Positions 1 to 9,424 of a stretch of DNA of 64,000 nt are shown here, in pieces. Position 1 is the first letter of the stretch. Every line of letters begins with the position of its first letter. Source of the DNA: Bin80 sp965220935 (GTDB lineage: Bacteria; Bacteroidota; Rhodothermia; Rhodothermales; Bin80); the NCBI GenBank assembly GCA_965220935.1, contig OZ244857.1, positions 310,001 to 374,000 on the forward strand, in the 5' to 3' direction. The notes under the pieces were generated by a model, which was given only the letters and a program-made list of their open reading frames with translations, was not told where the DNA came from and made no database searches. The position numbers and the translations under genes are program-made.

Positions 1-87
1 ATGAGCATGTTTCCCCATGGTAACAATCCACCTCCAATTCATCCAACATACTAACTAAAGGGAATTATATACGTGAGTGACCATCGA

Positions 88-1305
88 TTAGGTAGCCACC
101 TTTTGCGTATCCATTTCACAGCTAATAGGAGTTCCGAATGGAAACGCGCCTCCACGTGCAGACGGCCCCAATCCCTGAGGCATGTAATATATTCGCAGAT
201 GCTTTGATATCTGCGTGATCCGTATGACCACATGCCATACACTTCAACTAGGTTTGGGTCTTGCGATTATCTTTACTGGTATATCCACACTGATTACACT
301 TCTGTGATGTATACTTCGGATCTACAAGAATCACGTTACCAAACTTGTAATCACAGTAGGTATTGAACCTGCTCCATCCAGCATTTTGAATCACACGGTT
401 TAATTCTGCTTTTGCCTTCGCATTGGTTCCAGGAGTATCAGCCGTACCTTTAGCAGACTTGGACATATTCTTGATAGGCAAGTCCTCTCTCTTATAGGCC
501 TTATTGGACAATCTACGGCGCTGATGCGCCGCATTGACTCTGCAATGCTTCTGTTTCCACTCAACAATTCTCTTCCTCGTACTGTCCAGACCCTTTCGGC
601 TGTCTAGATAACTTTCGTTGATACCTACGAATCCTTATTTCTTTCTTGGATAAATCAGCTAGCCTTAGCCTACCTTGTTCACCATCCGTTGAGCAATACG
701 AGATGTTATAGGTATTCAAGTCAAATCTCTTTGCCATCGTCTTTGGTAGATGGATGACTTTGTAAAGCACGCTCATACCTGCCGTCTTTCTTCACGGTAA
801 TTTCAACAGGTTCACCATCTGGATAAGGGTTGCCACCGCGTCTACGTATCTTCATCCAGCCGACCTTTTGAAGGTAAACATCATTCTCTTTGATCTGAAA
901 CGTTCGAGCCGTAAATGATTTATGAGTATACTTATTGTGGAACGTAGTATGGTCACGTAATCCAAAGCTTGCCAAGCCTCGGGCTGTCCTTTGAGTGTAT
1001 AACGAACAATCGCAGATGAGTACTCAGATAACCAACTCGTTTCTTTACCCAAGACTGGGTATCGTTTAATTAACGGGTAAAAAGAGGTTGAAGGGGTTTC
1101 AGTATCCTGATCTTCAACGTCTTTGTTGATTTGGCTCAGTATCACATTCCACACATACAAAGATGCCCCAGTCAGTCCATGTAATAGCATAGCTGTGTAC
1201 TGTGCGATACTCTATTCCCCGATAGGGAACAGTTTTGATGAGAAAAGTTAGAAGCCTTTTGAACAGGCATGATATCAAAGTCAAGTTGATGTTATGGTAA
1301 GCCAT
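88..1305 (-). pseudogene. tnpB: Degenerate TnpB (IS200/IS605-type RNA-guided nuclease homologue)
   Basis: Remains of a TnpB/OrfB gene spread over at least five reading-frame segments on the minus strand. From 1305 down, the segments give an N-terminal part starting MAYHNINL, a middle part containing KGQPEAWQALDYVT and MKIRRRGGNPYPDGEP, a RuvC-like part with IRIRRYQRKLSRQPKGS, and the C-terminal zinc ribbon. The ribbon is split by a frameshift: VDPKYTSQKCNQCGYTS ends near 250, and CMACGHTDHADIKASANI continues in the next frame to a stop at 88. The two CxxC pairs are diagnostic of the OrfB zinc ribbon. No TnpA partner is visible. The gene cannot make a functional protein as read, unless the frameshifts are assembly errors. 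Confidence 0.85.
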
Positions 1306-1530
1306 AGGGTAGATTCTCCGTCTATCCTATTGTGTCTGGTATTATACTTTATCAAACTAACATAATTCCATTCCGTGGGTACACACGTATATAATTCCCT
1401 ATCTATCTTTACACTGGGACCACTTGACTTTTAAATTAGTGTCTACTCACCTGATAACGCTAGTGATGAAGAATTTCCGTTTACTTTTGGGGTAGTGGGC
1501 AATTACCCAATCCGTTAACAGAAACAACAA

Positions 1531-1776
1531 TCATTGAATTTGACCTAAATCAACGGCAGTTTTTTCCACCGAATCCAAGTAGCCGTCTACTACACGATGC
1601 TCTGACAGTGAGTGATCCAACTTCAATTTATGAACCCATGTGATGTCTACAGAACTGCGAGTAAACTCATCAAGATGAGTAGACGGGTGGATCAATGATT
1701 GCAACATGTTCGTAACGTTTAAAGCCTTTTTTGATGCGGATATGCAAATATACGATTTGTTTTCAACTTGTGGCAA
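1531..1776 (-). CDS. Small hypothetical ORF (81 aa)
   Basis: A minus-strand ORF of 81 codons between the tnpB remnant and the methyltransferase gene. It is mostly soluble and mixed in charge, with an acidic C-terminal end (GYLDSVEKTAVDLGQIQ). I do not recognise a family. There is no signal peptide or membrane segment. It could equally be the tail of a decayed gene, since the surrounding DNA is clearly degraded. Low confidence that it is expressed. Confidence 0.22.
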   Translation of the reverse strand: MPQVENKSYICISASKKALNVTNMLQSLIHPSTHLDEFTRSSVDITWVHKLKLDHSLSEHRVVDGYLDSVEKTAVDLGQIQ

Positions 1777-2479
1777 TCATTCTCTCGCATAGATGCCAGC
1801 ATACATGCGATTAGTGGTAGAACCAAAATTAATTATAACGACTTGGCATCATAGCGCGATCTATCGCATCTGAGATTGCAGATGATCAATGTTATAAGGT
1901 ATCAAGGAAACGAATTGGACCCCCTCCTTGTAACAGCGATCATTGAATAAGAAGGGCTATTCATAGGAAATCTTAACGATAAGGCTACGTCCACAAGTTC
2001 AGAGATTGCTCAACTGAATTGACTATTCTCACTAAACTGAACTTTCATACAAAATCATGCAGAGCCAATCATTGTAATGCCTTCAAAAAATTCATGGCAG
2101 CTATTTTTTCTCTAAGAGGATCGTTAAGTCCTAAGCAATTTCCATATTCCTCCATGTGATTGTTAAGATTTTGAGAGCGATGATTCGCTAATTCTTCAAT
2201 TCGCTGAAAAATTGAATTCGTACACCAAGCCCTACCTTATGTCAAGTCGGATATCCTTAGTAAGGTAAGCTAGAATATGCTCCGTGTGGATTCAATTGTC
2301 CTACCATAGCATCGGAATCAATCTCCCGTTTGTTGGTGTTGGAGCACTTGTGGGATCGTTGGGTGGCCATTCCCCACCAATGGGGAAGTAGACTTCTCTC
2401 AGATTTCAACCAATGCTGGACATGAGTTTATCAGGAGAGATACTGTATGTGGAGTTAGAGTAGTCCTATAACCGTGTGT
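1777..2479. other. Gene-poor stretch with one coding remnant
   Basis: About 700 bases without an intact gene. The minus strand at 2069-2228 encodes about 50 residues that look like real protein (IEELANHRSQNLNNHM, then LREKIAAMNFLKAL, then a stop). The reading frame breaks upstream, so this is probably the C-terminal end of a decayed gene of unrecognised family. Nothing else is evident. Confidence 0.35.
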
Positions 2480-3490
2480 CTATTCTGGTTTACGAGCAAG
2501 GATAAAATACATCGGAGTGAATGTGTCTGTTTTCCCTCCCTTTACCAGAGCGTCAGCCCCAATATTGAGGAATGTACTCACCGCTCTAGAACCTTGTGGC
2601 ACTAATCGTAGCGCTTCGGCAATTCGTAGAGTAAAATTTGTCATTGAACGCCCAAAGGGAGTGCGTGCGATGCTTGACAATGAGAAATCTTTACCTTGGA
2701 GGGCAAGAAACCAAGGGGTCTCAGGATCTGAGTCACTCGCGAGGTCACGCGACTCAATCACCTCAAAACCAGCATCAACCAATCCCTTATTAATGTCGGA
2801 GATGGTTTCAATATCTGGAAGACCATTACCAATCATAATATCTCGCTTGATCTGATCATGCTCAGGATTACTAGGATCGTAGTTATCGGTCATACACCAC
2901 TCATAGCCAGCAAATAAGCCGCCGGGTCGGAGAACTCGAAATATCTCGTGAAATGCGTCAACGCGTTTTGGAGCATGAACCAAAGCCTCAATCGCATAGG
3001 CGACATCAAAGGATTCATTGTCTTTGGGGATCTTCATAAAATCCGCATGGAGAAATTGACACAGGTCACTGACATGTTCTGTATTTGAGCGAGCGCGTCC
3101 GAGTTGTTTTTTATTGTTGTTGAGTCCTACAATGTTAGCGCCTGTCCATCTTGCAAGATTTGACATTGGTCCGCCGACTCCGCAACCCAGATCAATGGCC
3201 TCCAGGCCAGATCTTAAAGAGAGTTTTTCAGATAGAAAACGTTGGTGTCGAAGGATCGCATCTTTTAATGCTTCTCCTCGTTTTCTCGGGGCAAAATGGA
3301 AGGACTTGCCCCATCCAAATTCATAGAAATCTGTTGATAGGTCGTAGTAATGATTGACAAGAGATTCGTATTGATCCTGTCGAATCTCATCATTGCCTTT
3401 GTGAAGCTTGATATATTGATCAACCATGGCTTTCATTTCCTTGGACACTGAGGTGTCAGGCGTATCATGATTTGATTTTGTATTAGACAT
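2480..3490 (-). CDS. Sterol 24-C-methyltransferase homologue (ERG6/SMT-like)
   Basis: Predicted SAM-dependent methyltransferase of 336 residues, close to the length of eukaryotic sterol C-24 methyltransferases, which methylate the sterol side chain (ergosterol and phytosterol pathways). All four SMT signature regions can be read: YEFGWGKSFHF (about 56-66), the SAM loop DLGCGVGGP (100-108) followed by GLNNN, YAIEALVHAPK (165-175), and YEWCMTDNYDPSNPEH (196-211). A C-terminal sterol-MT-type domain follows, ending GKTDTFTPMYFILARKPE as in fungal Erg6. A generic class I methyltransferase would not match all of these. The gene stands alone; no other sterol or hopanoid gene is in the window. The ATG at 3490 gives a short polar leader and no signal peptide. 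Substrate (sterol or related triterpenoid) is inferred. Confidence 0.88.
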   Translation of the reverse strand: MSNTKSNHDTPDTSVSKEMKAMVDQYIKLHKGNDEIRQDQYESLVNHYYDLSTDFYEFGWGKSFHFAPRKRGEALKDAILRHQRFLSEKLSLRSGLEAIDLGCGVGGPMSNLARWTGANIVGLNNNKKQLGRARSNTEHVSDLCQFLHADFMKIPKDNESFDVAYAIEALVHAPKRVDAFHEIFRVLRPGGLFAGYEWCMTDNYDPSNPEHDQIKRDIMIGNGLPDIETISDINKGLVDAGFEVIESRDLASDSDPETPWFLALQGKDFSLSSIARTPFGRSMTNFTLRIAEALRLVPQGSRAVSTFLNIGADALVKGGKTDTFTPMYFILARKPE

Positions 3491-3931
3491 AATATGGCAG
3501 TGATCTTAAAATTTAGAGGTTAAATTACAAAAATTATCCGAATTCACCTGTTTATCTGACCCATGAAATCAAATTGTTTTCTGACGGTTCATAGGTGTGA
3601 GCAAATGTACCACTGATCAACTACAATTGCAAAAAGATTTGTATTCTTGATGTACCAATAATCAGGGTGATTGCTTTCAATTTTGGAACATGGTATATTT
3701 TAAGAGGGTAAACTACACGATTTGTAGGAAGGTATTGAGGGTTGCATCTTATATTCAGAAAGCCTGTACGCTTAATTTCACCTTCGTTGATTATCACTGG
3801 CAAGGATTACGGTTTCTATTTCAAAGAACGAGCAAATTATTTACATTACGAGTTGATAAGACAATGCGGTGATGATCAGGGGGTTAATGTAGACTTGAGT
3901 GTAATAATGGTGAGCAATTGATCACTTTAGT
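3491..3931. other. Divergent intergenic region
   Basis: About 440 AT-rich bases between the divergent methyltransferase and VWA genes, so it must hold promoters for both. The only ORFs are short, overlapping and unlike any protein I recognise. No strong terminator or operator palindrome was seen. Confidence 0.4.
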
Positions 3932-5032
3932 ATGATTCCATATCAGTATTTGCAGTGGGACGATGAGAGGCATGGGGGGAAGGCCTCAACCTTTGAACAA
4001 TTGTTTGATTTGTTTCAACAGTTGCTACAATATACAGCGGGTGATGCTACAGAGGCTTTGAACTGGCTGACTCAGATTGATCAAAAATACAACATCACCA
4101 ATTCAGAATCAGGGATTGGCGATTTTATTGACGAACTTAAATCAAGAGGGTTTCTCCAAGAGGATCCAAGTGGGCTTATACAAATTACAGCAAAGACCGA
4201 ACGTAGTCTTCGAGATCGTTCATTGGAAGAAGTTTTTCGTCAGCTACGTAAAGCAGGCCGAGGTGAGCATCAAACTCCGTACCAAGGATTAGGTGATGAG
4301 CGATTACCAGAAACACGTCCTTGGAGGTTTGGAGATGATCCTCACTTATTGAATATCACCGATACATTGTCAAATTCTTTTCGGCGCGGGGGGATTGACG
4401 ATTGGTCACTTGAGGAAGAAGATTATGCGGTGCACGAGACCGATCATCCATCCAATCAGTCCACGGTGCTCATGATCGATCTGAGTCATTCCATGATTCT
4501 CTATGGTGAGGACCGTATTACGCCAGCCCGAAAAACCGCAATGGCATTAACTGAGTTGATTTTACGGCGCTATGCAAAGGACACGATAGATATTGTGGCA
4601 TTCGGTGATGATGCATGGGAGGTTTCAATTAAGGATTTGCCCTATCTGCAGGTAGGCCCATATCATACAAATACACATGCAGGATTGCGCAGAGCCCGTG
4701 AAATTCTGCGTCGGCGAAAAAATCGCAATAAGCAGATTTTTATGATTACTGATGGAAAGCCTAGTTGTCATTTTGAGCAGGGGCGGCTCTACAAAAATGT
4801 CTTTGGATTGGACCGTAAGATTGTCAATAAGGTATTAGACGAAGCGGTGATCTGTCGACGTGAAGGAATTATAATTACAACTTTCATGATTGCTCATGAT
4901 CCTTATCTACAAGGATTTGTGCGCCAGTTGACAGATGCCAACCACGGAAGAGCTTACTATGCAGATCTGGATAATTTGGGTGAATTCCTGTTTGAAGATT
5001 ATGTACGTAACCGGCGGAAACGTCTTCATTGA
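3932..5032 (+). CDS. VWA-domain protein
   Basis: 366-residue cytoplasmic protein with no signal peptide or membrane segment. The N-terminal 150 residues are helical and uncharacterised. A von Willebrand A domain occupies about 175-350: the MIDAS motif DLSHSM (DxSxS form) follows STVLMI, and the later metal-site threonine and DGKPS motif (MITDGKPS) are present. VWA proteins of this type often work with MoxR-like or magnesium-chelatase-like AAA ATPases as metal-dependent scaffolds, but none is adjacent here. The end overlaps the rsmA start (ATTGA), which suggests co-transcription with rsmA and mgtE. Specific role unknown. Confidence 0.8.
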   Translation: MIPYQYLQWDDERHGGKASTFEQLFDLFQQLLQYTAGDATEALNWLTQIDQKYNITNSESGIGDFIDELKSRGFLQEDPSGLIQITAKTERSLRDRSLEEVFRQLRKAGRGEHQTPYQGLGDERLPETRPWRFGDDPHLLNITDTLSNSFRRGGIDDWSLEEEDYAVHETDHPSNQSTVLMIDLSHSMILYGEDRITPARKTAMALTELILRRYAKDTIDIVAFGDDAWEVSIKDLPYLQVGPYHTNTHAGLRRAREILRRRKNRNKQIFMITDGKPSCHFEQGRLYKNVFGLDRKIVNKVLDEAVICRREGIIITTFMIAHDPYLQGFVRQLTDANHGRAYYADLDNLGEFLFEDYVRNRRKRLH

Positions 5033-5838
5033 CCACATCCAGTCCCGTGAAATCGCCGTTTACAGCCAATAAAAGTCTGGGGCAGCATTTCCTGTCAGAT
5101 CCCAATACAGCCCGTCGAATTGTAGATGAGTTGAATGCACCCAAAAATGGACTGGTGATAGAAATTGGACCAGGTGTTGGTGCATTGACGGGGTTGTTGG
5201 TTGAGCGTTATGAGAATTTTGAAGCCATAGAGGTAGATGAGCGTGCAGTAGAGTATCTCCGCACTCTGTATCCTGAATTGAAGGTCAATCAGATGAGTGT
5301 TCTGGATATCGACTGGAAAACGATTGGCGATAGCCCACTGTACATCATCGGTAATTTGCCCTATAACATCTCCAGCCCAATTCTTTTTGGACTATTAGCC
5401 GCCCATGATGTGATTGCTGAGGCCATTTTAATGGTGCAAAGAGAGGTTGCAGACAGGATTATCGCTCAACCTAGGACGAAGGCATACGGTATTCCGAGTG
5501 TCATTGCACAGTTGTATGCCCATCCGAAGTTGCTATTCAATGTTAGTCGTCATGTATTTAATCCGAAACCTGCGGTTGAGAGCAGTGTGATCCGACTGCA
5601 CTTTGAAGACGTGTCAGTTCCTGACGTAGATCCTGGATTTTTACATGCAATTGTTCGTGCTGGATTTAGTATGCGACGCAAAGTTCTGCGTAATAGTCTT
5701 CGTCAATGGGCTATTGATATTCCCGATCAATGGAAACGATGTCGGGCAGAGGAATTGTCTCCGGGAGATTATGTGACATTAGCGCGCTATTTCCTTGATC
5801 GCCAGAATTCTCCACAAGATCAGTCATTAAATGTCTAG
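5029..5838 (+). CDS. rsmA: 16S rRNA dimethyladenosine transferase RsmA
   Basis: KsgA/RsmA dimethylates two adjacent adenosines in the 3'-terminal hairpin of 16S rRNA during 30S maturation, using SAM. The 269-residue length is typical. Visible motifs are NKSLGQHFLSDP at the N-terminus, the SAM-binding motif I EIGPGVGALT, and the catalytic motif IV GNLPYNISSPI. The C-terminal helical domain contains FNPKPAVESSV and FSMRRKVLRNSL. The reading frame starts with TTG at 5029, overlapping the stop of the VWA gene; the first conserved block begins about 13 residues in, so this start is plausible. The 3' end overlaps mgtE by eight bases. Confidence 0.95.
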   Translation: MTTSSPVKSPFTANKSLGQHFLSDPNTARRIVDELNAPKNGLVIEIGPGVGALTGLLVERYENFEAIEVDERAVEYLRTLYPELKVNQMSVLDIDWKTIGDSPLYIIGNLPYNISSPILFGLLAAHDVIAEAILMVQREVADRIIAQPRTKAYGIPSVIAQLYAHPKLLFNVSRHVFNPKPAVESSVIRLHFEDVSVPDVDPGFLHAIVRAGFSMRRKVLRNSLRQWAIDIPDQWKRCRAEELSPGDYVTLARYFLDRQNSPQDQSLNV

Positions 5839-7246
5839 TACTGAAAGTTCGGTGCCGCAAGAATTAGATGAGATAGTCGTTCAGCAAGTTGAACAGCAGT
5901 TGGAGCACAACAATATAGAAGGTGCAGCGAATCTATTACAGAATGTGCACTCAGCGGACATCGCACGTTTGATATCTGGACTCAGTCAGGAAGATGCTAT
6001 TGCATTGATTCTCGCATTGCCCTTACTTACTGGAGCTCGTGTACTGGCGGAGTTGGATGAGGTCCTGTGTGCAGACTTACTTTCTGAGGTTCCCAGCGAA
6101 CGCATCACATCTCTTCTCAATGAACTTGAATCAGATGATGTTGTGGATGTCCTCGGGAATTTGGACGAAACATTACGACACAGGGTTTTGCGTGTTCTTG
6201 AGGATCGGGAGATTGTCAAGGATCTCTTAGAGTATGATGAAGAGACCGCGGGTGGAATCATGGCGATTGAAGTCGTTGCGGTCATGGCAGATTGGACAGT
6301 TGCAGAAGCCACAGAAGAAGTTCGAAGGAACGCTGACCACTCGGAGAATATGTATGTGGTCTTTGTGACGGATCAGTTAAAGCATCTCAAAGGGTTCGTG
6401 ACGATCCGCCGCCTTTTACTTTCACCCTCTCATGCAAAGATTAGGGATGTGATGCGAACAGATATTCGTTATGTGACCACTGATGTGGATCAGGAGGAAG
6501 TTGTCAGAATGATGGAGCGGTATGACCTAGTATCACTTGCAGTTGTTGATAAGAATCAGAGTTTAGTTGGTCATGTAACGTTTGATGATGCCATTGATGT
6601 GATTCGAGAAGAGGCGCAGGAGGATTATCAGCGTCTGAGTGGAATTACTGGTGATGCCGATCCAACGGATTCCATTTTTCGAATTACAAGAGGCCGTTTG
6701 CCATGGTTATCATTAGGGATGTTGGGGGCGATTTTTGCGGGAACTGTCATCGGTGTCTATGAAGAAAACATCCGAAGGGCTTCTGTACTTGCAGCATTTA
6801 TTCCTGTTGTAATGGCAATGGCGGGAAATGCTGGAATTCAGAGTTCGTCAATTATTGTTCAAGGTTTGGCATCAGGTCAGGTTTGGTCAGTAAATATGCT
6901 TCGTAGAATCAGCAAGGAGCTCTCTGTGGCGATTGCTAATGGGTTTGTACTGGCGGCAGTGATGGTGATCGCTGTGGTAATATTTTTTGAATTGATCTCA
7001 GGCGTATGGCCTTCGTTGGCCGTGCAAGCTGCAGAGCCCTTGAGATTAGCGACCACAGCTGGCTTATCAGTTTTTGCAGTGATGGTTCTTGCATCGGGTA
7101 TTGGCACAACGGTGCCGCTAGTTCTCAATCGCATTGGAATTGATCCAGCATTAGCCACGGGGCCGTTTATCACCACGAGTAACGATATTATTGGGCTATT
7201 AGTCTTTTTTATGTTAGCGGCAGTTTTGTATTTGCCGTACATTTAA
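5831..7246 (+). CDS. mgtE: Magnesium transporter MgtE
   Basis: 471-residue MgtE-family Mg2+ channel in the inner membrane. Domain order is standard: cytoplasmic helical N domain (about 15-130), a CBS pair (about 135-260, with GGIMAIEVVAV and IRDVMRTDIRYV), and a C-terminal membrane domain of about five helices (285-471). The pore region contains MAGNAGIQSSSIIVQG, equivalent to the family GGNAGxQS motif, and PFITTSNDIIGLLVFF in the last helix, which carries the conserved acidic residue. Mg2+ binding to the N and CBS domains gates the channel in characterised MgtE. It overlaps rsmA by eight bases and ends the operon. An AT-rich palindromic stretch at 7245-7273 follows but is too weak to call a terminator. 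Confidence 0.94.
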   Translation: MSSTESSVPQELDEIVVQQVEQQLEHNNIEGAANLLQNVHSADIARLISGLSQEDAIALILALPLLTGARVLAELDEVLCADLLSEVPSERITSLLNELESDDVVDVLGNLDETLRHRVLRVLEDREIVKDLLEYDEETAGGIMAIEVVAVMADWTVAEATEEVRRNADHSENMYVVFVTDQLKHLKGFVTIRRLLLSPSHAKIRDVMRTDIRYVTTDVDQEEVVRMMERYDLVSLAVVDKNQSLVGHVTFDDAIDVIREEAQEDYQRLSGITGDADPTDSIFRITRGRLPWLSLGMLGAIFAGTVIGVYEENIRRASVLAAFIPVVMAMAGNAGIQSSSIIVQGLASGQVWSVNMLRRISKELSVAIANGFVLAAVMVIAVVIFFELISGVWPSLAVQAAEPLRLATTAGLSVFAVMVLASGIGTTVPLVLNRIGIDPALATGPFITTSNDIIGLLVFFMLAAVLYLPYI

Positions 7247-7480
7247 TCAGATCAATCATATGATTTTCTGATTAATTGTCTATCTGGGTATGGCTGTTTC
7301 CGATCTTCGGCTATGAATATCTTGATTGGCTGGAGCTTCAGTAACGGTCTTTTTTCATATGACTGTCAAAATAATTGCGGCGCTTCCGCTTTATTCATGG
7401 GCATAATCATCTATTATTGTATCCTGAGCTTCATCAAGGTACACAGTTTCTATGCAGATTTTCTACACAAATTCCTAAAA

Positions 7481-9259
7481 TTAGGTGACTGTCATCTTTA
7501 ATTGTTGGATACGTTGCGCAATGTCTCTACGATCCATTGATTGATACATCTCGGGTAATGACTCCTGACTCGTACTCTCCATGACAGCGACTAATGCTTG
7601 AAGTTCTTTCTCTTCGGAATTAGAAGGTGGAACGAAATCACCCACAACAAAACTGAGAATTTCGGAAGTGACCGCATTTGGAGATCCATTCATTGCGGCA
7701 GCACGAAACTTCGCACGTGTCAGTAGCGCTTCCATATCCGCTCCACTGTAGACCGTGTCGCCATTCAGCAATGCTCGGGGAACAGAGTCTTCTGAGAGCA
7801 TGACATCCGTTCTGCGCATCATGACACGCAATAACTCAAGGCGATCTCTGGGAGTTGATGGGTAAAAAAGAGCAATATGCTCCTCAGCACGCCCTTGACG
7901 CTTTAGGTCAACGGGCATCAAGTCAGGGCGCGCCGTGATCAGAAAGAATATAATTCGGCCCCGGTGTTCTGGTTTGCTCATGAATGAGGCGATCTGACCA
8001 AAAACACGTTTTGAAACGCCTGAGTCACCGCTGGCATCCCGATTTCCGAGGGCTGCATCGGCCTCATCAATCATGACAGCCACTGGCGGCATAGCCTCCA
8101 AGAGATTTAAAATCCTTTCCAAATTCCCCTCAGTCTGACCCTGCCACTGTGACCTGAAGTTTTTGAGCTTCACCATCGGGATGCCGATTTCATTGGCAAA
8201 ACATGTAATCAAAAATGTTTTTCCAGTGCCAACAGGCCCGCTAACAAGGTAGCCCATTGGCATGACTTCATGCATACCTTGCCGTAATGCGGATGCCGCA
8301 TGTCGTAAGTGAGTCTTTGCCTCGTGATGTCCTGCTACATCATCAAGGTTGTTGTTGGATTCAACAAATTCAAGCATTCCAAAGGCAGACTCTTCAATCA
8401 TCCGCTTTTTTAATTCAGTGAGATGGTCAAAATTTAGATGAGATTTATTTTCTAGAGTGTCCGCGAGGATAGTTTGAAGTTGCGTATAGCCAAGTCCTGG
8501 GGTATTCTGAGCAAAGAGGTCCAAGGTTAGCTCAGAGTATTGCTCAAAGACACTTAGCGAATCGTTTGTAGCCCACTCCGCAAAGGTGAAACGCTCTTCG
8601 TTTTCAGGGAGGGGAATATTGATCTCAGCCGTCCAAGGGCTTTGAACATGCTGCTGGTTCAAATCGCTGAGGTTTTCTGTGATCAAACAGATCGTAAAGT
8701 CGTGCTGGAGGAACAATGGATCGTGCGCCCAGCGCTGTAAATTCACCAGTGCACTACGATCATCAGCGGAGTACATTGAGGCCTCTGCCATGGGAATAAT
8801 CGTTTCAGCATAGTCAATGATACACGCAATTCTTTTTCCACTGTTAAGGCGTAAGCGAAAATAGTTGTCGAGAATGGCTAATACCTGAGATGGATTGCGG
8901 GGGCGCTTTTTAGCGTACTCAGTTCCAAAAAGGCTATCATGGCCTGAGATTGCATGGTTAAAGTCCTTTTGCATCTGAGCATCAAGAAAATGAATCCCTG
9001 CCGCTCGGTCATACAATACAACGATGTCTCTGGCTACGAATAATTCGTTCGCTAAAAAGTCTATCAGCCCAACATAGTTGATGTCTTCCGTGTCTGGATT
9101 TTCAAGCCTCACAAGATCCCGGACATTTCCATGCAGAATAAACTGGATTAACGTTTTAGTGAAATATTTCCTAGCCAGTAATTTTGCCCAAGGAGGATAA
9201 TGAGAAGTAAGATGATCAAATGTTGAGTGAGGCTTTGGAACGTCCATTGATGTTTGCAT
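7481..9259 (-). CDS. AAA+ ATPase, last gene of the usher/ExbBD cluster
   Basis: 592-residue soluble AAA+ protein. The C-terminal module is complete: Walker A GPVGTGKT (341-348), Walker B VAVMIDEADA (393-402), sensor 1 ITARPDL (441-447) and a probable arginine finger in LKRQGRAEE. The N-terminal half resembles a degenerate first AAA domain, with a Walker-B-like IACIIDYAE (144-152) and sensor-like FTICLITEN but no P-loop. That layout recalls Ycf46-type ATPases. It lies 165 bases downstream of the ExbB-like gene on the same strand, as the last member of the cluster. A role in remodelling or energising the neighbouring machine is inferred from position only. Confidence 0.82.
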   Translation of the reverse strand: MQTSMDVPKPHSTFDHLTSHYPPWAKLLARKYFTKTLIQFILHGNVRDLVRLENPDTEDINYVGLIDFLANELFVARDIVVLYDRAAGIHFLDAQMQKDFNHAISGHDSLFGTEYAKKRPRNPSQVLAILDNYFRLRLNSGKRIACIIDYAETIIPMAEASMYSADDRSALVNLQRWAHDPLFLQHDFTICLITENLSDLNQQHVQSPWTAEINIPLPENEERFTFAEWATNDSLSVFEQYSELTLDLFAQNTPGLGYTQLQTILADTLENKSHLNFDHLTELKKRMIEESAFGMLEFVESNNNLDDVAGHHEAKTHLRHAASALRQGMHEVMPMGYLVSGPVGTGKTFLITCFANEIGIPMVKLKNFRSQWQGQTEGNLERILNLLEAMPPVAVMIDEADAALGNRDASGDSGVSKRVFGQIASFMSKPEHRGRIIFFLITARPDLMPVDLKRQGRAEEHIALFYPSTPRDRLELLRVMMRRTDVMLSEDSVPRALLNGDTVYSGADMEALLTRAKFRAAAMNGSPNAVTSEILSFVVGDFVPPSNSEEKELQALVAVMESTSQESLPEMYQSMDRRDIAQRIQQLKMTVT

Positions 9260-9424
9260 TAGTCGGTCAAGAGGGCAGACGCTTCAAAACGATCTGGTTG
9301 AGAACCATGCACTGATTCTCAGGTCTTACCCTAGGGCGGGGTGCATTAGAACTATACTTAAACTGAAGAATCCGCCCAGAAAATCTCTATAAAAAATTTA
9401 AAATGTTATAAAAAGTAGTCACAT

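Noticed and set aside
3621..3872. Two short ORFs between the methyltransferase and VWA genes
   Set aside because: They overlap on opposite strands, are low in complexity and show no motif; the region is better read as a divergent promoter region.
7245..7273. Palindromic sequence after mgtE considered as a terminator
   Set aside because: AT-only stem without a following T-tract is too weak.
7313..7501. Plus-strand ORF of 62 codons after mgtE
   Set aside because: Overlaps the AAA gene end and shows no family signature.
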